NCBI RefSeq assembly: GCF_009857605.1
Contig: NZ_WWCT01000022.1
Coordinates: 78,632-142,631 of the forward strand
DNA from: Duganella levis
GTDB taxonomy: Bacteria > Pseudomonadota > Gammaproteobacteria > Burkholderiales > Burkholderiaceae_D
DNA: 64,000 nt
Reading direction: 5' to 3'
Position 1 is the stretch's first letter. The number at the start of each line of letters is the position of its first letter. The notes beneath the pieces are model-generated. The model was not told the DNA's origin, did no database searches, and saw nothing but the letters and a program-made list of their open reading frames with translations. The position numbers and the translations under genes were made by a program. Shown here piece by piece: positions 40,536 to 49,623 of this stretch.

Positions 40536-42340
40536 CGAACAATCTCCTCACCAGTTTGTTTCGATAAGATAAGCAACTGGCTAAAAACATTAATCTGGCA
40601 ATACAGACCGAAAAAATGCTCCAATACTTGCGCGAACAGATGAATGCCACTGCCAACGAATGCCTCTTCGTCAACAGTCATCCTTACCTCCACCCCTGGC
40701 ATCAGCGACGCATTCGGCACGCCGGGTATCCAGGCCATGATGTTCTGACAGTGCAAGTCAACGATGCCGTCGATCTGGCGTTGCGTCCCACTGCTGCCAG
40801 ACAGGTTGTAGAGCGTGAGCATCTGACGGAATTCATCCAACCCGGCATTGCTGAGGGCACGATGATTGAGCGTAAGATGAGCAATCAATCGCCAGTGGGC
40901 GCCATCCGCGGCGGGAAATCTGCGTGGCTTGCAAGGCTGGCGAAGAAGCCGTATCGGCGTGCGGGTAAACATGCCGTCCACATGTAGATCACCTTCCGGC
41001 AGCCCTGCTTTCAACTGCGTAGCACGTTGGCGATTACTACATAGCAGTTGGGCTGACAACGTCTGATTCTTTGCCTGCTCAGGTTTAAACTCCGCATTCA
41101 CTAGGCTGATTCGCATCTCATGACCTGGACTTAACTCAGCCGTAGCGTCATCTCGCCGCATCACCCAGTACTGACCAGCGTGCTGTTCGTCGCCATGTCG
41201 AATGCTGTAAAACGGTTTCAGCTGCTGTATGCCGTCACGTCGCGACGCATCAGTAATCAGCGATGCCGACTCGATCCCATATATTTCGTAAGCTTCCGGA
41301 CAGACGGTGTCTGCCAGCAAGGCGTAGTCGGAGGTCGTGTGCCGGATGTCGACCGGTGCCGACGAACGCTTGAAAAGGTTAGCAACAGGCACACAATGCA
41401 TCAGCAGATTGCGCGGGACCAGCTTGCTTAGGATGTGTGCCAGCTTAGAGCCATGCTGCGCATCGTTCACAACCAGATGTAGCGTGAATTCGTCAGATTG
41501 CATCGGCAAGTGAGCAACGATATCGTTCCACATGATGTCGATGAAATTAAATTTTTCCGGATAAACGAAGTATTCAGTCAACAAACGGTAAGCAGGATGG
41601 GATCGTGGCGAGAACGGAATCAACGCCTCTGCTTCAGAGAAGCCGACGGCCTGGAGCGGGGTGTCTGCCAGAGCGTGCCAATGATTAATGCGGGGGAACG
41701 AGATATACGCCGCATGCACTCGTGTAAATAGCGTATCGCGCAAAGCTGCTGCCAGCGTCGGCTCGGCATCCAGAAACAGCCGAAGGTGCTTGAGCGAGAG
41801 GTCGGTAAGTGTCGACCTTCCGCTTTTGCTAAAGGTAATATCGATGCTTGAGGTAGCGCCGGCGTTCAGCCGCACCGACGTCGGCGCGTTAATGATGGGG
41901 TTGAATTGAAGATCGGAGATCGCAATCGGCGCGATAATCAGATCGGAAGCGCTGCGAAATTTGCATTTAACGCCCTGAACCGGCGGTGATTTGAATAGCG
42001 TTCCACGCGGTACCAGAGTAACAATCTCTGGCAACTCCACGGAAGAGGGCCCGAAGTCCAGATGTACGATCGAACAGGAGGGAAAGCTGCGCAGATAATG
42101 CGGGTAGAGCATTTCCAGCAGCGATTCGGTGAACAATGAATAATCGTCGTCCAGTCGCTTCGAAATCCGGGCCGCCAGCAGCGCGGACGCCTGGATTAAA
42201 CGCTCCACATGGGGATCGTCGCAAGTATCTCCATTCATCAACAGACTGCCAGCAACGCCTGGATAGCGCTCCGCAAATCCTCGGCACAGGCGCCGCAGCA
42301 ACGCCAGTTCCGCCTCATAATGCGGCAAAAGATCCTTCAT
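40499..42340 (-). CDS. tssF: T6SS baseplate protein TssF
   Basis: 613 residues, normal for TssF/VasA (about 590-630). N-terminal signature LLPHYEAELALLRRLCRGFAERYPGVAGSL; SIVHLDFGPSS and PRGTLFKSPPVQGVKCKFRSASD in the first third; and GSGIHLFAQVLEHFFGLYCQINVFSQL near the C-terminus. TssF and TssG form the wedge of the contractile baseplate. It is the first gene of a six-gene minus-strand operon, with AGAGGGGAG before the ATG. The other core T6SS genes are not in the window. Confidence 0.93.
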   Translation of the reverse strand: MKDLLPHYEAELALLRRLCRGFAERYPGVAGSLLMNGDTCDDPHVERLIQASALLAARISKRLDDDYSLFTESLLEMLYPHYLRSFPSCSIVHLDFGPSSVELPEIVTLVPRGTLFKSPPVQGVKCKFRSASDLIIAPIAISDLQFNPIINAPTSVRLNAGATSSIDITFSKSGRSTLTDLSLKHLRLFLDAEPTLAAALRDTLFTRVHAAYISFPRINHWHALADTPLQAVGFSEAEALIPFSPRSHPAYRLLTEYFVYPEKFNFIDIMWNDIVAHLPMQSDEFTLHLVVNDAQHGSKLAHILSKLVPRNLLMHCVPVANLFKRSSAPVDIRHTTSDYALLADTVCPEAYEIYGIESASLITDASRRDGIQQLKPFYSIRHGDEQHAGQYWVMRRDDATAELSPGHEMRISLVNAEFKPEQAKNQTLSAQLLCSNRQRATQLKAGLPEGDLHVDGMFTRTPIRLLRQPCKPRRFPAADGAHWRLIAHLTLNHRALSNAGLDEFRQMLTLYNLSGSSGTQRQIDGIVDLHCQNIMAWIPGVPNASLMPGVEVRMTVDEEAFVGSGIHLFAQVLEHFFGLYCQINVFSQLLILSKQTGEEIVRCQPRSGAELLA

Positions 42341-42452
42341 CGCCTGCTCCCCTCTTCTCTGGACAGGCTATGCTGACACCGAAGCAGAGGGAGATTATTG
42401 AGTTAAAGCAAGAGCAGGCAAGAAGCGGGCCCCGACGAGTCCGCTGCTGAGG

Positions 42453-42941
42453 TCAGGGCTTTTTGTAGCCGTTTTCGATCCAGCTCGACGCGCTGGCAAC
42501 GCTGAGCTTGAAAGTCGGGGCGACGCGCACCCGCGCCAGCTCTTCGCCGTACTGGTCGAAGGCGGTCAGCGTGGCGTACGGATCGTCCTCGTCCGGGGTG
42601 ATGTCCAGGCACACCTTGAACTGGCCGTCATCGGTGTTGACGAACACGTTCTTGTGCAACTGGGCATGCAATTGCTGCTCATGGCGGCGGATCACCTCGT
42701 TGGCGGTCTTGACCAGCGTGTTGAAGGCGTTGACGTCCAGCGGCTTGGGATTCTTCTTGTCGCGGCCCATGGTCCACGGACCGACCAGCGCCGGTTCCGG
42801 CTCGCCGTCCTTGATCATCGCCACCGCCCAGCCGTCGTCATCGTCGTTCTTGATCACGCGCGCAGTCCAGCCATTGCCTTGCCACAGGCGGTCTTCTTGT
42901 ACCAGGGCATCATCATCGGAATCGGGGAAATCATTAGGCAT
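42453..42941 (-). CDS. Conserved-looking hypothetical protein
   Basis: 162 residues from the ATG at 42939-42941; the reading can extend 36 codons further, but that extension crosses a terminator hairpin. Acidic, soluble, no signal. Two visible blocks: GWTARVIKNDDDDGWAVAM with GPWTMGRDKKNPKPLD, and a C-terminal stretch VCLDITPDEDDPYATLTAFDQ. No family was recognised; it looks like a housekeeping-type cytoplasmic protein. It borders the T6SS operon, whose first gene starts about 110 bases downstream on the same strand. Confidence 0.7.
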   Translation of the reverse strand: MPNDFPDSDDDALVQEDRLWQGNGWTARVIKNDDDDGWAVAMIKDGEPEPALVGPWTMGRDKKNPKPLDVNAFNTLVKTANEVIRRHEQQLHAQLHKNVFVNTDDGQFKVCLDITPDEDDPYATLTAFDQYGEELARVRVAPTFKLSVASASSWIENGYKKP

Positions 42942-42990
42942 GTTCGGGCTCGGTGGAAGGAGATGGGGGCCGAATGATACAACAATAGGA

Positions 42991-43012
42991 AAGGCCCGCC
43001 GAGGCGGGCCTT
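42991..43012 (-). terminator. Intrinsic terminator
   Basis: AAGGCCCGC (42991-42999) and GCGGGCCTT (43004-43012) form a 9-bp GC-rich stem with a CGAG loop. On the minus strand it is followed by TTTCCTATTGTT. It lies 22 bases after the stop of the 80-residue Pro-rich gene and upstream of the 162-residue gene, so it separates two minus-strand transcripts. Confidence 0.8.
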
Positions 43013-43033
43013 CATGATGCGTAAACGACAAGC

Positions 43034-43276
43034 TTAACAAGTCATGCAAGGTGCCCGTTCCATGATGGGCGGCTTAGGCGGCGCGATGCGCGGATCAATG
43101 GCCGGCTCCGGCATCTGATAGCTGAACGGCGTAATGATAATCGGCGGTATCGTGGGGGGTGCCGATGGCGGGCCTTTCGGGCCTCCGCCGGACAAACGCG
43201 GGGCGCTACGCTGGCGCCGTGTGCATCGAGGTGCGGAAGGGATCGATTGCCCTTCGCTCATTGCTAGCCAAGCCAT
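43034..43276 (-). CDS. Small proline-rich protein ending in a CxxC motif
   Basis: 80 residues. GGAGGGCAGGAAC stands directly before the ATG, and a good intrinsic terminator follows the stop, both supporting a real gene. Composition is Pro/Ala/Ile-rich (GPPSAPPTIPPIIITPF, PEPAIDPRIAPPKPPIM), and the last residues are APCMTC, a CxxC that could bind metal or form a disulfide. A central Cys occurs at about residue 18. No signal peptide. No family recognised. An overlapping plus-strand reading at 43159-43353 is a shadow. Confidence 0.5.
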   Translation of the reverse strand: MAWLAMSEGQSIPSAPRCTRRQRSAPRLSGGGPKGPPSAPPTIPPIIITPFSYQMPEPAIDPRIAPPKPPIMERAPCMTC

Positions 43277-43494
43277 GTTCCTGCCCTCCGTTGGGAAGTG
43301 AGATTATCAGTTTAGACCAACATATCTTTAAATCAAGGCGCAATTCCATTTAACTGACCGCTCGGCGCCCCGCCCACGCGTTCCATCCCGTCAATTCGCC
43401 GGTCTGTCGCAATCCGATGGCCCACAAAGGGCGACGCCGGTACAGTTCAACCATGCCAAACGGCACTGAACAACATCAACAGACGGGGTACGCC

Positions 43495-43887
43495 ATGAAC
43501 ACCAACGCTAAAAAACTGATCTTCGCCGCCGTGATCTTCCTGCTGGCCGTTGCGGCCTGCCAATCGATCTTTGGTGACGGTATGAACATCAACATCGATG
43601 GCGACGAGATCGATGGTCCGCTGGGCGCGGTACTGGGTGTGTTCTTCGGCGGCGCCGGTCTGCTGCTGGCCGGCCTGATCATGACCTGCGTGGCGGTCTT
43701 CCTGTGCCTGCTGTTTGCCGGCCTCGGCATCATGGCGGTGGTGGGCGTGGCCCTGGCGGCGGTGATCGTGGTGGCCTGTGTGTCGCCCCTGCTGCTGCCG
43801 CTGCTGGTGCCGGTCGGCCTGTACTGGCTGTTCGTCAGCCGTCCACGCAAACAACGCCGCCTGGCGACCATGCAACAAGCAATCTGA
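43495..43887 (+). CDS. Small integral membrane protein, unknown function
   Basis: 130 residues from the ATG at 43495 (GACGGGG upstream); a 26-codon extension adds a non-membrane leader and is not preferred. Three to four hydrophobic segments: roughly 8-22, 45-62, 64-85 and 88-118, ending in a basic cytoplasmic tail (SRPRKQRRLATM). It contains the acidic loop GDGMNINIDGDEIDGP between the first two segments. It converges on the diguanylate cyclase gene 14 bases downstream. Function unknown. Confidence 0.75.
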   Translation: MNTNAKKLIFAAVIFLLAVAACQSIFGDGMNINIDGDEIDGPLGAVLGVFFGGAGLLLAGLIMTCVAVFLCLLFAGLGIMAVVGVALAAVIVVACVSPLLLPLLVPVGLYWLFVSRPRKQRRLATMQQAI

Positions 43888-43901
43888 TTGAAGGCCGCTT
43901 T

Positions 43902-46900
43902 TTAGTCCAAGTTTAAACCGGAAGCGGCCGGGACCTGATGCCCCGGCCGATCCGCCTCACCATCCATCTGCTCCACCCGATTACGTCCAGCCCGCTTGGC
44001 CCGGTACAACGCCTGGTCGGCACGAATCAAAGCCTGATCCCCTCCCGGCGTTTTACCCCCCATCGCAGCAATACCGATACTCACGGTGATGTTCAGCGTC
44101 ACGCCATCATCCAGCCGCATCGGCGTCTGCTCCACTCGCTGCCGCAGCCGCTCGGCAAACACCGCCGCCGCCGTCAGCTCGGTCCCCGGCAACAACAGCG
44201 CAAACTCCTCGCCGCCAATCCGCCCCAGCATATCGATCTTGCGCTGGCCTTCGCACATCAGGTCAGCCAGCTGGCGCAGCACGGCGTCGCCGGCCGCGTG
44301 GCCGTATTCATCGTTGATGCGCTTGAAGTGGTCGATGTCCAGCAACAGCACCGCCGCGCTGGCGCCGATGTCGCGTTGCAGCCGGCCCTCCTCTTCCTGC
44401 AAGCGGCCCATGAATTCGCGCCGGTTCGGCAGGCCGGTAAGGAAATCGGTGGTGGCCAGCACGCGCAGCTCGTCGTCCATGCGGCGCCGTTCGGTGATGT
44501 CCAGCGTCGAGACGATGACGAAGTCCAGGCTGTGCGTATGGCCCGGCATCACCAGCAGCGTCAGTTCGTTCAGGCGCGCCACGCCGTCCAGCCGCTCGAA
44601 GCTGCCCTCGCAGGCGAAGAAGTGCTGGCCCTGCGCCAGCGCGGTCACGGCGCGGGCAAAGTTGGGCATGGCGGCGGCGTCGAAATTCTGCGCCAGCGTC
44701 AGCGCGCCGATGTCCTTGCGGCCCGGCGGCGCCGCCACCTGTTCCAGCGCGGCCGCGTTCACGTCGAGGATGCGCACCAGTGACGCCAACCGCCGCAGCT
44801 GGCTGGGATTGGCCTGCAAATAGGCCGCCAGATCTTCGATGCCCGACAGTTCCAGCTCGGCCAGCGCGCCGCGCACCGCCGACCAGTCCTGCTCCCACAG
44901 CGCCACCGGCGCGTGGTCGTACAGGCTGCGGAAACGCGCCTCGCCGATACGCAAGGCTTCCGCCGCCTGCGCCTGTTCGATGGCGATGCCGGCCAGCCGC
45001 GCGCCCTGCTCGATCAGCGCGATATTGGCCAGGCTAGGCAGGCGCGCTTCGCGGTGGTAGATGGCAAAAGTGCCCAGCACCGAACCGCTGGTGCTGATGA
45101 TGGGATCGGACCAGCACGAGCCCAATTGCGCCTGCAACGCCAGGTCGCGGTATTCACCCCACGACGGCGCCAGACGGATATCTTCGACGATCACCCGGCT
45201 GCGCGTGCGCACCGCCAGCCCACAGGCGCCCGCGCCGTCGCGGATCGCCATGCCGTGGATGGCGGCGTTGTAGAAGCCCGGCAGACTGGGGGCGGCGCCG
45301 ACCAGCAGATGCTCGCCACTGTCGTCCAGCAGCAGAATGCTGCACATCATGTCCTCGTTGTCCGCCTCCACACCCAGCACCACGCTTTCCAGAATGGTTT
45401 GCAGCGGCGCGCCGGTGGCCAGCAGTTCCAGCACATGGCGGCGGGTCTGTTCGCGCCGCGATATCTGGGTGCGTTCGGTGATGTCGCGGAAGGACCAGAT
45501 ACGCGCTGGCTCGCTGCCCAGTTGCAGGCCGCGCGTGTGCTTCTCGATCACGCGGCCATCCTTCAGGTGCAGCACTTCGTGTTCCTCTTCCAACGCCGCG
45601 CCGCGCTGCACGCCGGGTAGCGTCAGTTGCTCCGGCTCGTCCAGCCGCAGGCCGCATTCGGGATGGCGCAGCTGGCCGCACATATGCGTCATCAGCACCG
45701 CACCGTCGCTTTGCCAGTCCAGGTGTTCCGGCACGTTCCACAATTCGCGGAAGCGGCGGTTGGAGTTGAGTACCGCGCCTTTCAGGTTGTCGACCAAAAT
45801 ACCATCGATGGTCGAGTCCAGAATGCTGCGCAACATGGCCTGGCTGCGCTGCGCGCTGTCGGCCATCACCATCAGCGTGGCCTGGCCCTCCTTCAGTTCC
45901 TCGGCCAATGCGCGGCTGCGCCGCATGCCTGCGCGGGCGTGCACGCGGCCGCGCGCCAGCAGCCAGGTCAAGCAGGCCAGCAGGGTGCTGAGCGCCACGC
46001 CCAGCGCGCCGATCACCTGGGCCTTGTCGGTGCGCGCCGTGCCGCCACCGGGCAGCGTGGCGATGCGCAGCGTCCAGCGGTGGTTGGCGATGCTGATCTG
46101 CTGGCGCGTGACGCGCACCGTGTCGTGCGCTTGCGGCACGCTGTCGTACATCAGCGCTTCAGGCGTGATGACGCCGCCGTCGTAGATTTCCACATCCAGC
46201 GCGGCGGCGCGCGGGCCGCCCAGCCCCGCCATCAGATCGCCGACGCGAAACGGCGCAAACACCCAGCCGCTGATGGCGCTGCGGCGCTGCGCCAGCGTGA
46301 CGATCGGCTGCGGATGGTTATACACCGGCAGCACCACCAGGAAGCCCGATTGCGCCGGTTCGCCCACTTCCTGCACCAGCCGGATCTTGGCGCTCATGGC
46401 CGGCTGGCCGGAATCGCGCGCCTGTTCCAGCGCGGTGCGGCGGCGCTCCTCGGAGCCGGTATCGTAGCCGAAGGCGTGGCGGTTGTTGTCGTTGAACGGC
46501 TCCAGGTAGACGATCGGCGCGTACCAGTCGCGCTCACCCGGCGGGAAGATGCGGTAATCGGGAAAGCCCTGGCGCCGCACCAGCGCCTCATGCGCCTCGC
46601 GCTGCTGCGGTCCGATCAGCTTCATGTAGCCGACGCCGTGCACGCCGGGGAAGTGGCGGTTGAGATCCTGGCCGGTGAGATAGGTGCGGAATTCGTCGCG
46701 GTCGACATCCTGCGAACTGGCGAACAGCCCCTGCACGCCATACAGCGCCTGCACATAGGTTTGCATGCGCTGGTCCAGATTATTGACCAGCTCCCGCACG
46801 CGGCCGTCGAAATCGGCCTGCGCATCCTGCTCGGCATCGGCCAGCGCGCCATGCCATAGCACAGCAGTTACGCCCAGACAGCCGCTCAGCACCAGCGCAG

Positions 46901-46967
46901 GCAGGACGCTCGGCGAGAGCAGTTCCTGCAGCAGTCTGCGCAGCCTTGCCTGGGCGTCGGCCCGCAT
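43902..46967 (-). CDS. CHASE-PAS-GAF-GGDEF diguanylate cyclase
   Basis: 1021 residues. A membrane segment at about 18-40 and a second at about 325-345 bracket a periplasmic CHASE domain (GVQGLFASSQDVDRDEFRTY). A PAS region (about 380-500), a GAF domain (about 515-665), another PAS-like region and a GGDEF domain (about 855-1000) follow. The active-site motif is GGEEF (918-922), and the product-inhibition I-site RxxD (RKID, 909-912) lies exactly five residues before it, so a feedback-controlled c-di-GMP synthase is predicted. Its ATG directly follows the queC stop (TAAATG), suggesting co-translation. The signal sensed by CHASE is unknown. Confidence 0.95.
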   Translation of the reverse strand: MRADAQARLRRLLQELLSPSVLPALVLSGCLGVTAVLWHGALADAEQDAQADFDGRVRELVNNLDQRMQTYVQALYGVQGLFASSQDVDRDEFRTYLTGQDLNRHFPGVHGVGYMKLIGPQQREAHEALVRRQGFPDYRIFPPGERDWYAPIVYLEPFNDNNRHAFGYDTGSEERRRTALEQARDSGQPAMSAKIRLVQEVGEPAQSGFLVVLPVYNHPQPIVTLAQRRSAISGWVFAPFRVGDLMAGLGGPRAAALDVEIYDGGVITPEALMYDSVPQAHDTVRVTRQQISIANHRWTLRIATLPGGGTARTDKAQVIGALGVALSTLLACLTWLLARGRVHARAGMRRSRALAEELKEGQATLMVMADSAQRSQAMLRSILDSTIDGILVDNLKGAVLNSNRRFRELWNVPEHLDWQSDGAVLMTHMCGQLRHPECGLRLDEPEQLTLPGVQRGAALEEEHEVLHLKDGRVIEKHTRGLQLGSEPARIWSFRDITERTQISRREQTRRHVLELLATGAPLQTILESVVLGVEADNEDMMCSILLLDDSGEHLLVGAAPSLPGFYNAAIHGMAIRDGAGACGLAVRTRSRVIVEDIRLAPSWGEYRDLALQAQLGSCWSDPIISTSGSVLGTFAIYHREARLPSLANIALIEQGARLAGIAIEQAQAAEALRIGEARFRSLYDHAPVALWEQDWSAVRGALAELELSGIEDLAAYLQANPSQLRRLASLVRILDVNAAALEQVAAPPGRKDIGALTLAQNFDAAAMPNFARAVTALAQGQHFFACEGSFERLDGVARLNELTLLVMPGHTHSLDFVIVSTLDITERRRMDDELRVLATTDFLTGLPNRREFMGRLQEEEGRLQRDIGASAAVLLLDIDHFKRINDEYGHAAGDAVLRQLADLMCEGQRKIDMLGRIGGEEFALLLPGTELTAAAVFAERLRQRVEQTPMRLDDGVTLNITVSIGIAAMGGKTPGGDQALIRADQALYRAKRAGRNRVEQMDGEADRPGHQVPAASGLNLD

Positions 46968-47675
46968 TTACACCTCGGTGCCCACGAACTGGTGATAGCC
47001 ACGGGCGCGCAGGGCGCAGGCCGGGCAGGTGCCGCAGCCGTAACCCCAATCGTGCAGCGCGCCGCGCTCCCCCAGATAGCAGGTGTGGGTGCCTTCACGG
47101 ATCAGGTCCACCAGCGCCTGGCCGCCCAGCTCCTGGGCCAGTTCCCAGGTCTGCTTTTTGTCGCGCCACATCAGAGGCGTTTCCAGCTTGATGCGGGTGT
47201 CCATGCCCAGGTTGAGCGCCACTTGCAGCGCCTTCATGGTGTCGTCGCGGCAGTCCGGATAGCCGGAGAAGTCGGTCTCGCACATGCCGCCCACCAGCAC
47301 CGTCAGGCCGCGGCGATAGGCCACGGTAGCGGCCACCGTCATGAACAGCAGGTTGCGGCCAGGGACAAAGGTGTTCGGCAGGCCGTTGGCCTGGGTTTCA
47401 ATCGCGATATCGTGGGTCATCGCGGTTTGTGAAATGGCTGAGATCAGCGACAGGTCGATCATGTGGTCTTCGCCCAGCTTGGCGTTCCAGTCGGCCGACT
47501 GTTCGCGCAGGCTTTGCAGCAGCTTGGGACGCACCGTCAGCTCGACGGCGTGACGTTGTCCGTAGTCGAAACCGATGGTTTCAACGCGGGCGTAGTGTTT
47601 CAGGGCCCAGGCCAGGCAGGTGGTGGAGTCTTGACCTCCGCTAAACAGGACCAGGGCGGAATCGGTAGGCAGCAT
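46968..47675 (-). CDS. queC: 7-cyano-7-deazaguanine synthase QueC
   Basis: 235 residues from the ATG at 47673-47675 (GGAAAG six bases upstream). PP-loop motif SGGQDST at residues 12-18, the NTFVPGRNLLF and GGMCETDFSGYPDCR blocks, and the four zinc-binding cysteines near the C-terminus (CYLGERG..CGTCPAC). QueC converts 7-carboxy-7-deazaguanine to preQ0 using ATP and ammonia, a step of queuosine synthesis. No other queuosine gene is adjacent. It shares a transcript with the diguanylate cyclase, and it is divergent from tamA. Confidence 0.97.
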   Translation of the reverse strand: MLPTDSALVLFSGGQDSTTCLAWALKHYARVETIGFDYGQRHAVELTVRPKLLQSLREQSADWNAKLGEDHMIDLSLISAISQTAMTHDIAIETQANGLPNTFVPGRNLLFMTVAATVAYRRGLTVLVGGMCETDFSGYPDCRDDTMKALQVALNLGMDTRIKLETPLMWRDKKQTWELAQELGGQALVDLIREGTHTCYLGERGALHDWGYGCGTCPACALRARGYHQFVGTEV

Positions 47676-47766
47676 AGTTCTTTCCAGATGAAGCAATCTT
47701 ATAAGTACGCCATCTTTCAGGGCAATCCGGTAACATACTCACTAGCGTACACCCAGATGGAGTCTC

Positions 47767-49623
47767 ATGTTACCGGCATCGCCAGCAAAAAAACGGACAG
47801 GATCACGAATTTTGGCACAAGTTGTGACAAAAGGGTCCGCCTGCCTCACTGCGGCCCTGCTGTCCGTGGTGGCGCAGGCGGCCGAAGGCCTGAAATACGA
47901 GGTCCGCATCGATGCGCCCAGCGAGGTGCGCGACCTGCTCGAACATAATCTGGACCTGGTGCGTTTTCGCGGCAACGACCGCATCGACCGCGAACAGCTG
48001 CAACGGCTGGTGCGGGTGGCGCCGGAGCAGATCCGCACGCTGGTAGCAACCGATGGTTACTATTCGCCGGTGGTCAGCGCCACCATGGACCGCGAAGCGG
48101 CCGGCACGCCGGTGGTGCAGGTCAAGGTGGTGCCGGGCGAACCGGTACGCGTGGGTGAGGTCGATCTGAGCCTGCAGGGCTTTGTCCCCAATCCCGAGCA
48201 GCCGGCCGACAAGCAGTTTGACGTCAATACGCTGAAAGCCACCTGGCCGCTGAAAAAAGGCATGGTGTTCCGCCAGGATGAATGGGAATCCGCCAAACGG
48301 GCGATTTTGCGTTCGGTAGTGCAGACGCGCTATCCGCGCGCGCAACTGGTGGAAAGCCAGGCCACGGTGGACCCGGAGTCGCACCTGGCCAATCTGCGGG
48401 TGGCGATCGACAGCGGGCCGGAACTGCGCTTCGGCGAGTTGCGCATCGAAGGCTTGAAGCGCTACCCGGAAAAGGTGGTGCGCAACCTGAATCAAATCAG
48501 TCCCGGCGACTACTACAGCGAAGCAGCGCTGCAATCGTACCAATCGCGCTTACAGGATACCGGCTATTTCGCCAGTGTGGAAGTCAGCGCCGATACCAGT
48601 GCCGTCCTCACCGAGCAGCTGGACGCCGCCGCCATGACGCCGGAGCAGAACGCCAGCGCCGCCATGGCGCCATTGCCGCTGCTGGTACGGGTGGTGGAAA
48701 ACAAGCGCAAGAACGTCAGCGCGGGTGTCGGTTATTCGACCAACACCGGCAACCGGACCTCGCTGACCTATGACGATCTGGCGATCTTCGGCCTGCGCAT
48801 GAAAAGCGCGCTGACGCTGGAGACCAAGAAGCAGACCGCCACCACCAACTTCTACTTCCCGGTCACGCCGGAAGGCTATAACGACAGCATCGGCGCCTCG
48901 TTTGAGCGCAGCGATATTTCGGGCGAGGTGACCAGCGTGGCCAGCATCGCCGGCAAGCGCACCTGGGGCACGCCGCTGCTGGAACGTTCACTGACGCTGG
49001 AGCTGCTGACCGAGACCAAGACCATCGGCGGCATCCCATCGAGCCAGAGCAAGAGTTTGCCGCTGACGTATGGCGTCACCTGGCGCAAGCTGGATAACCT
49101 GCTGTTCCCGACCAAGGGCTATGCGCTCAATGCGCAGCTGGGCGGCGCGCTGCTGCCGATCCTGACCGACGAAGCGTTTGTGCGCGGCTATGCGCGCGGC
49201 GTGTTGTACATGCCGCTGAGCGTCAGCACCAATGCCATCTTCCGTGGCGAGTTGGGTGCGCTGGGCTCACGCGACAAGAACGGCGTGCCGGCGGTGTATC
49301 AGTTCCGCGCCGGTGGCGACCAGTCGGTGCGCGGCTACGGCTATCAGGAGCTGGGCGTGCCGGTGGATGGCGCGATTACCGGCGGCCGTTACCTGGCCAC
49401 GGCCAGCGCGGAGTATCAGTACTGGTTCAAGCCGCAGTATGGTGCGGCGGTGTTCTACGATGCGGGTAATGCGGGAGATACGATCAGCGCGCTGCATCCA
49501 AAGTCCGGCTACGGCGTGGGTGCGCGCTGGAAGAGCCCTGTGGGGCCGATCAACGTCGATGTCGCGTATGGACACGCGGTTCATAAATATCGTTTGCACT
49601 TCTCGCTGGGATTCACTTTCTGA
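47767..49623 (+). CDS. tamA: TamA, Omp85-family outer-membrane assembly factor
   Basis: 618 residues. Signal region at about residues 18-38 (after a basic leader), then three POTRA domains (about 42-300, including FGELRIEGLKRYPEKVVRNLNQISPGDYYSE). A 16-strand Omp85 barrel follows with the substrate-loop motif VRGYGYQELG (about 520-529) and terminal Phe (SLGFTF). TamA with TamB assembles autotransporters and transports phospholipid between membranes. GGAG lies five bases before the ATG. Its stop overlaps the tamB start (TGATG at 49621-49625), as in most tamAB operons. Confidence 0.95.
   Translation: MLPASPAKKRTGSRILAQVVTKGSACLTAALLSVVAQAAEGLKYEVRIDAPSEVRDLLEHNLDLVRFRGNDRIDREQLQRLVRVAPEQIRTLVATDGYYSPVVSATMDREAAGTPVVQVKVVPGEPVRVGEVDLSLQGFVPNPEQPADKQFDVNTLKATWPLKKGMVFRQDEWESAKRAILRSVVQTRYPRAQLVESQATVDPESHLANLRVAIDSGPELRFGELRIEGLKRYPEKVVRNLNQISPGDYYSEAALQSYQSRLQDTGYFASVEVSADTSAVLTEQLDAAAMTPEQNASAAMAPLPLLVRVVENKRKNVSAGVGYSTNTGNRTSLTYDDLAIFGLRMKSALTLETKKQTATTNFYFPVTPEGYNDSIGASFERSDISGEVTSVASIAGKRTWGTPLLERSLTLELLTETKTIGGIPSSQSKSLPLTYGVTWRKLDNLLFPTKGYALNAQLGGALLPILTDEAFVRGYARGVLYMPLSVSTNAIFRGELGALGSRDKNGVPAVYQFRAGGDQSVRGYGYQELGVPVDGAITGGRYLATASAEYQYWFKPQYGAAVFYDAGNAGDTISALHPKSGYGVGARWKSPVGPINVDVAYGHAVHKYRLHFSLGFTF

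Noticed and set aside
47676..47766. A preQ1 riboswitch upstream of queC.
   Set aside because: The 91-base gap shows only a weak 6-bp pair and neither the A-rich tail nor the pseudoknot core of preQ1 aptamers.
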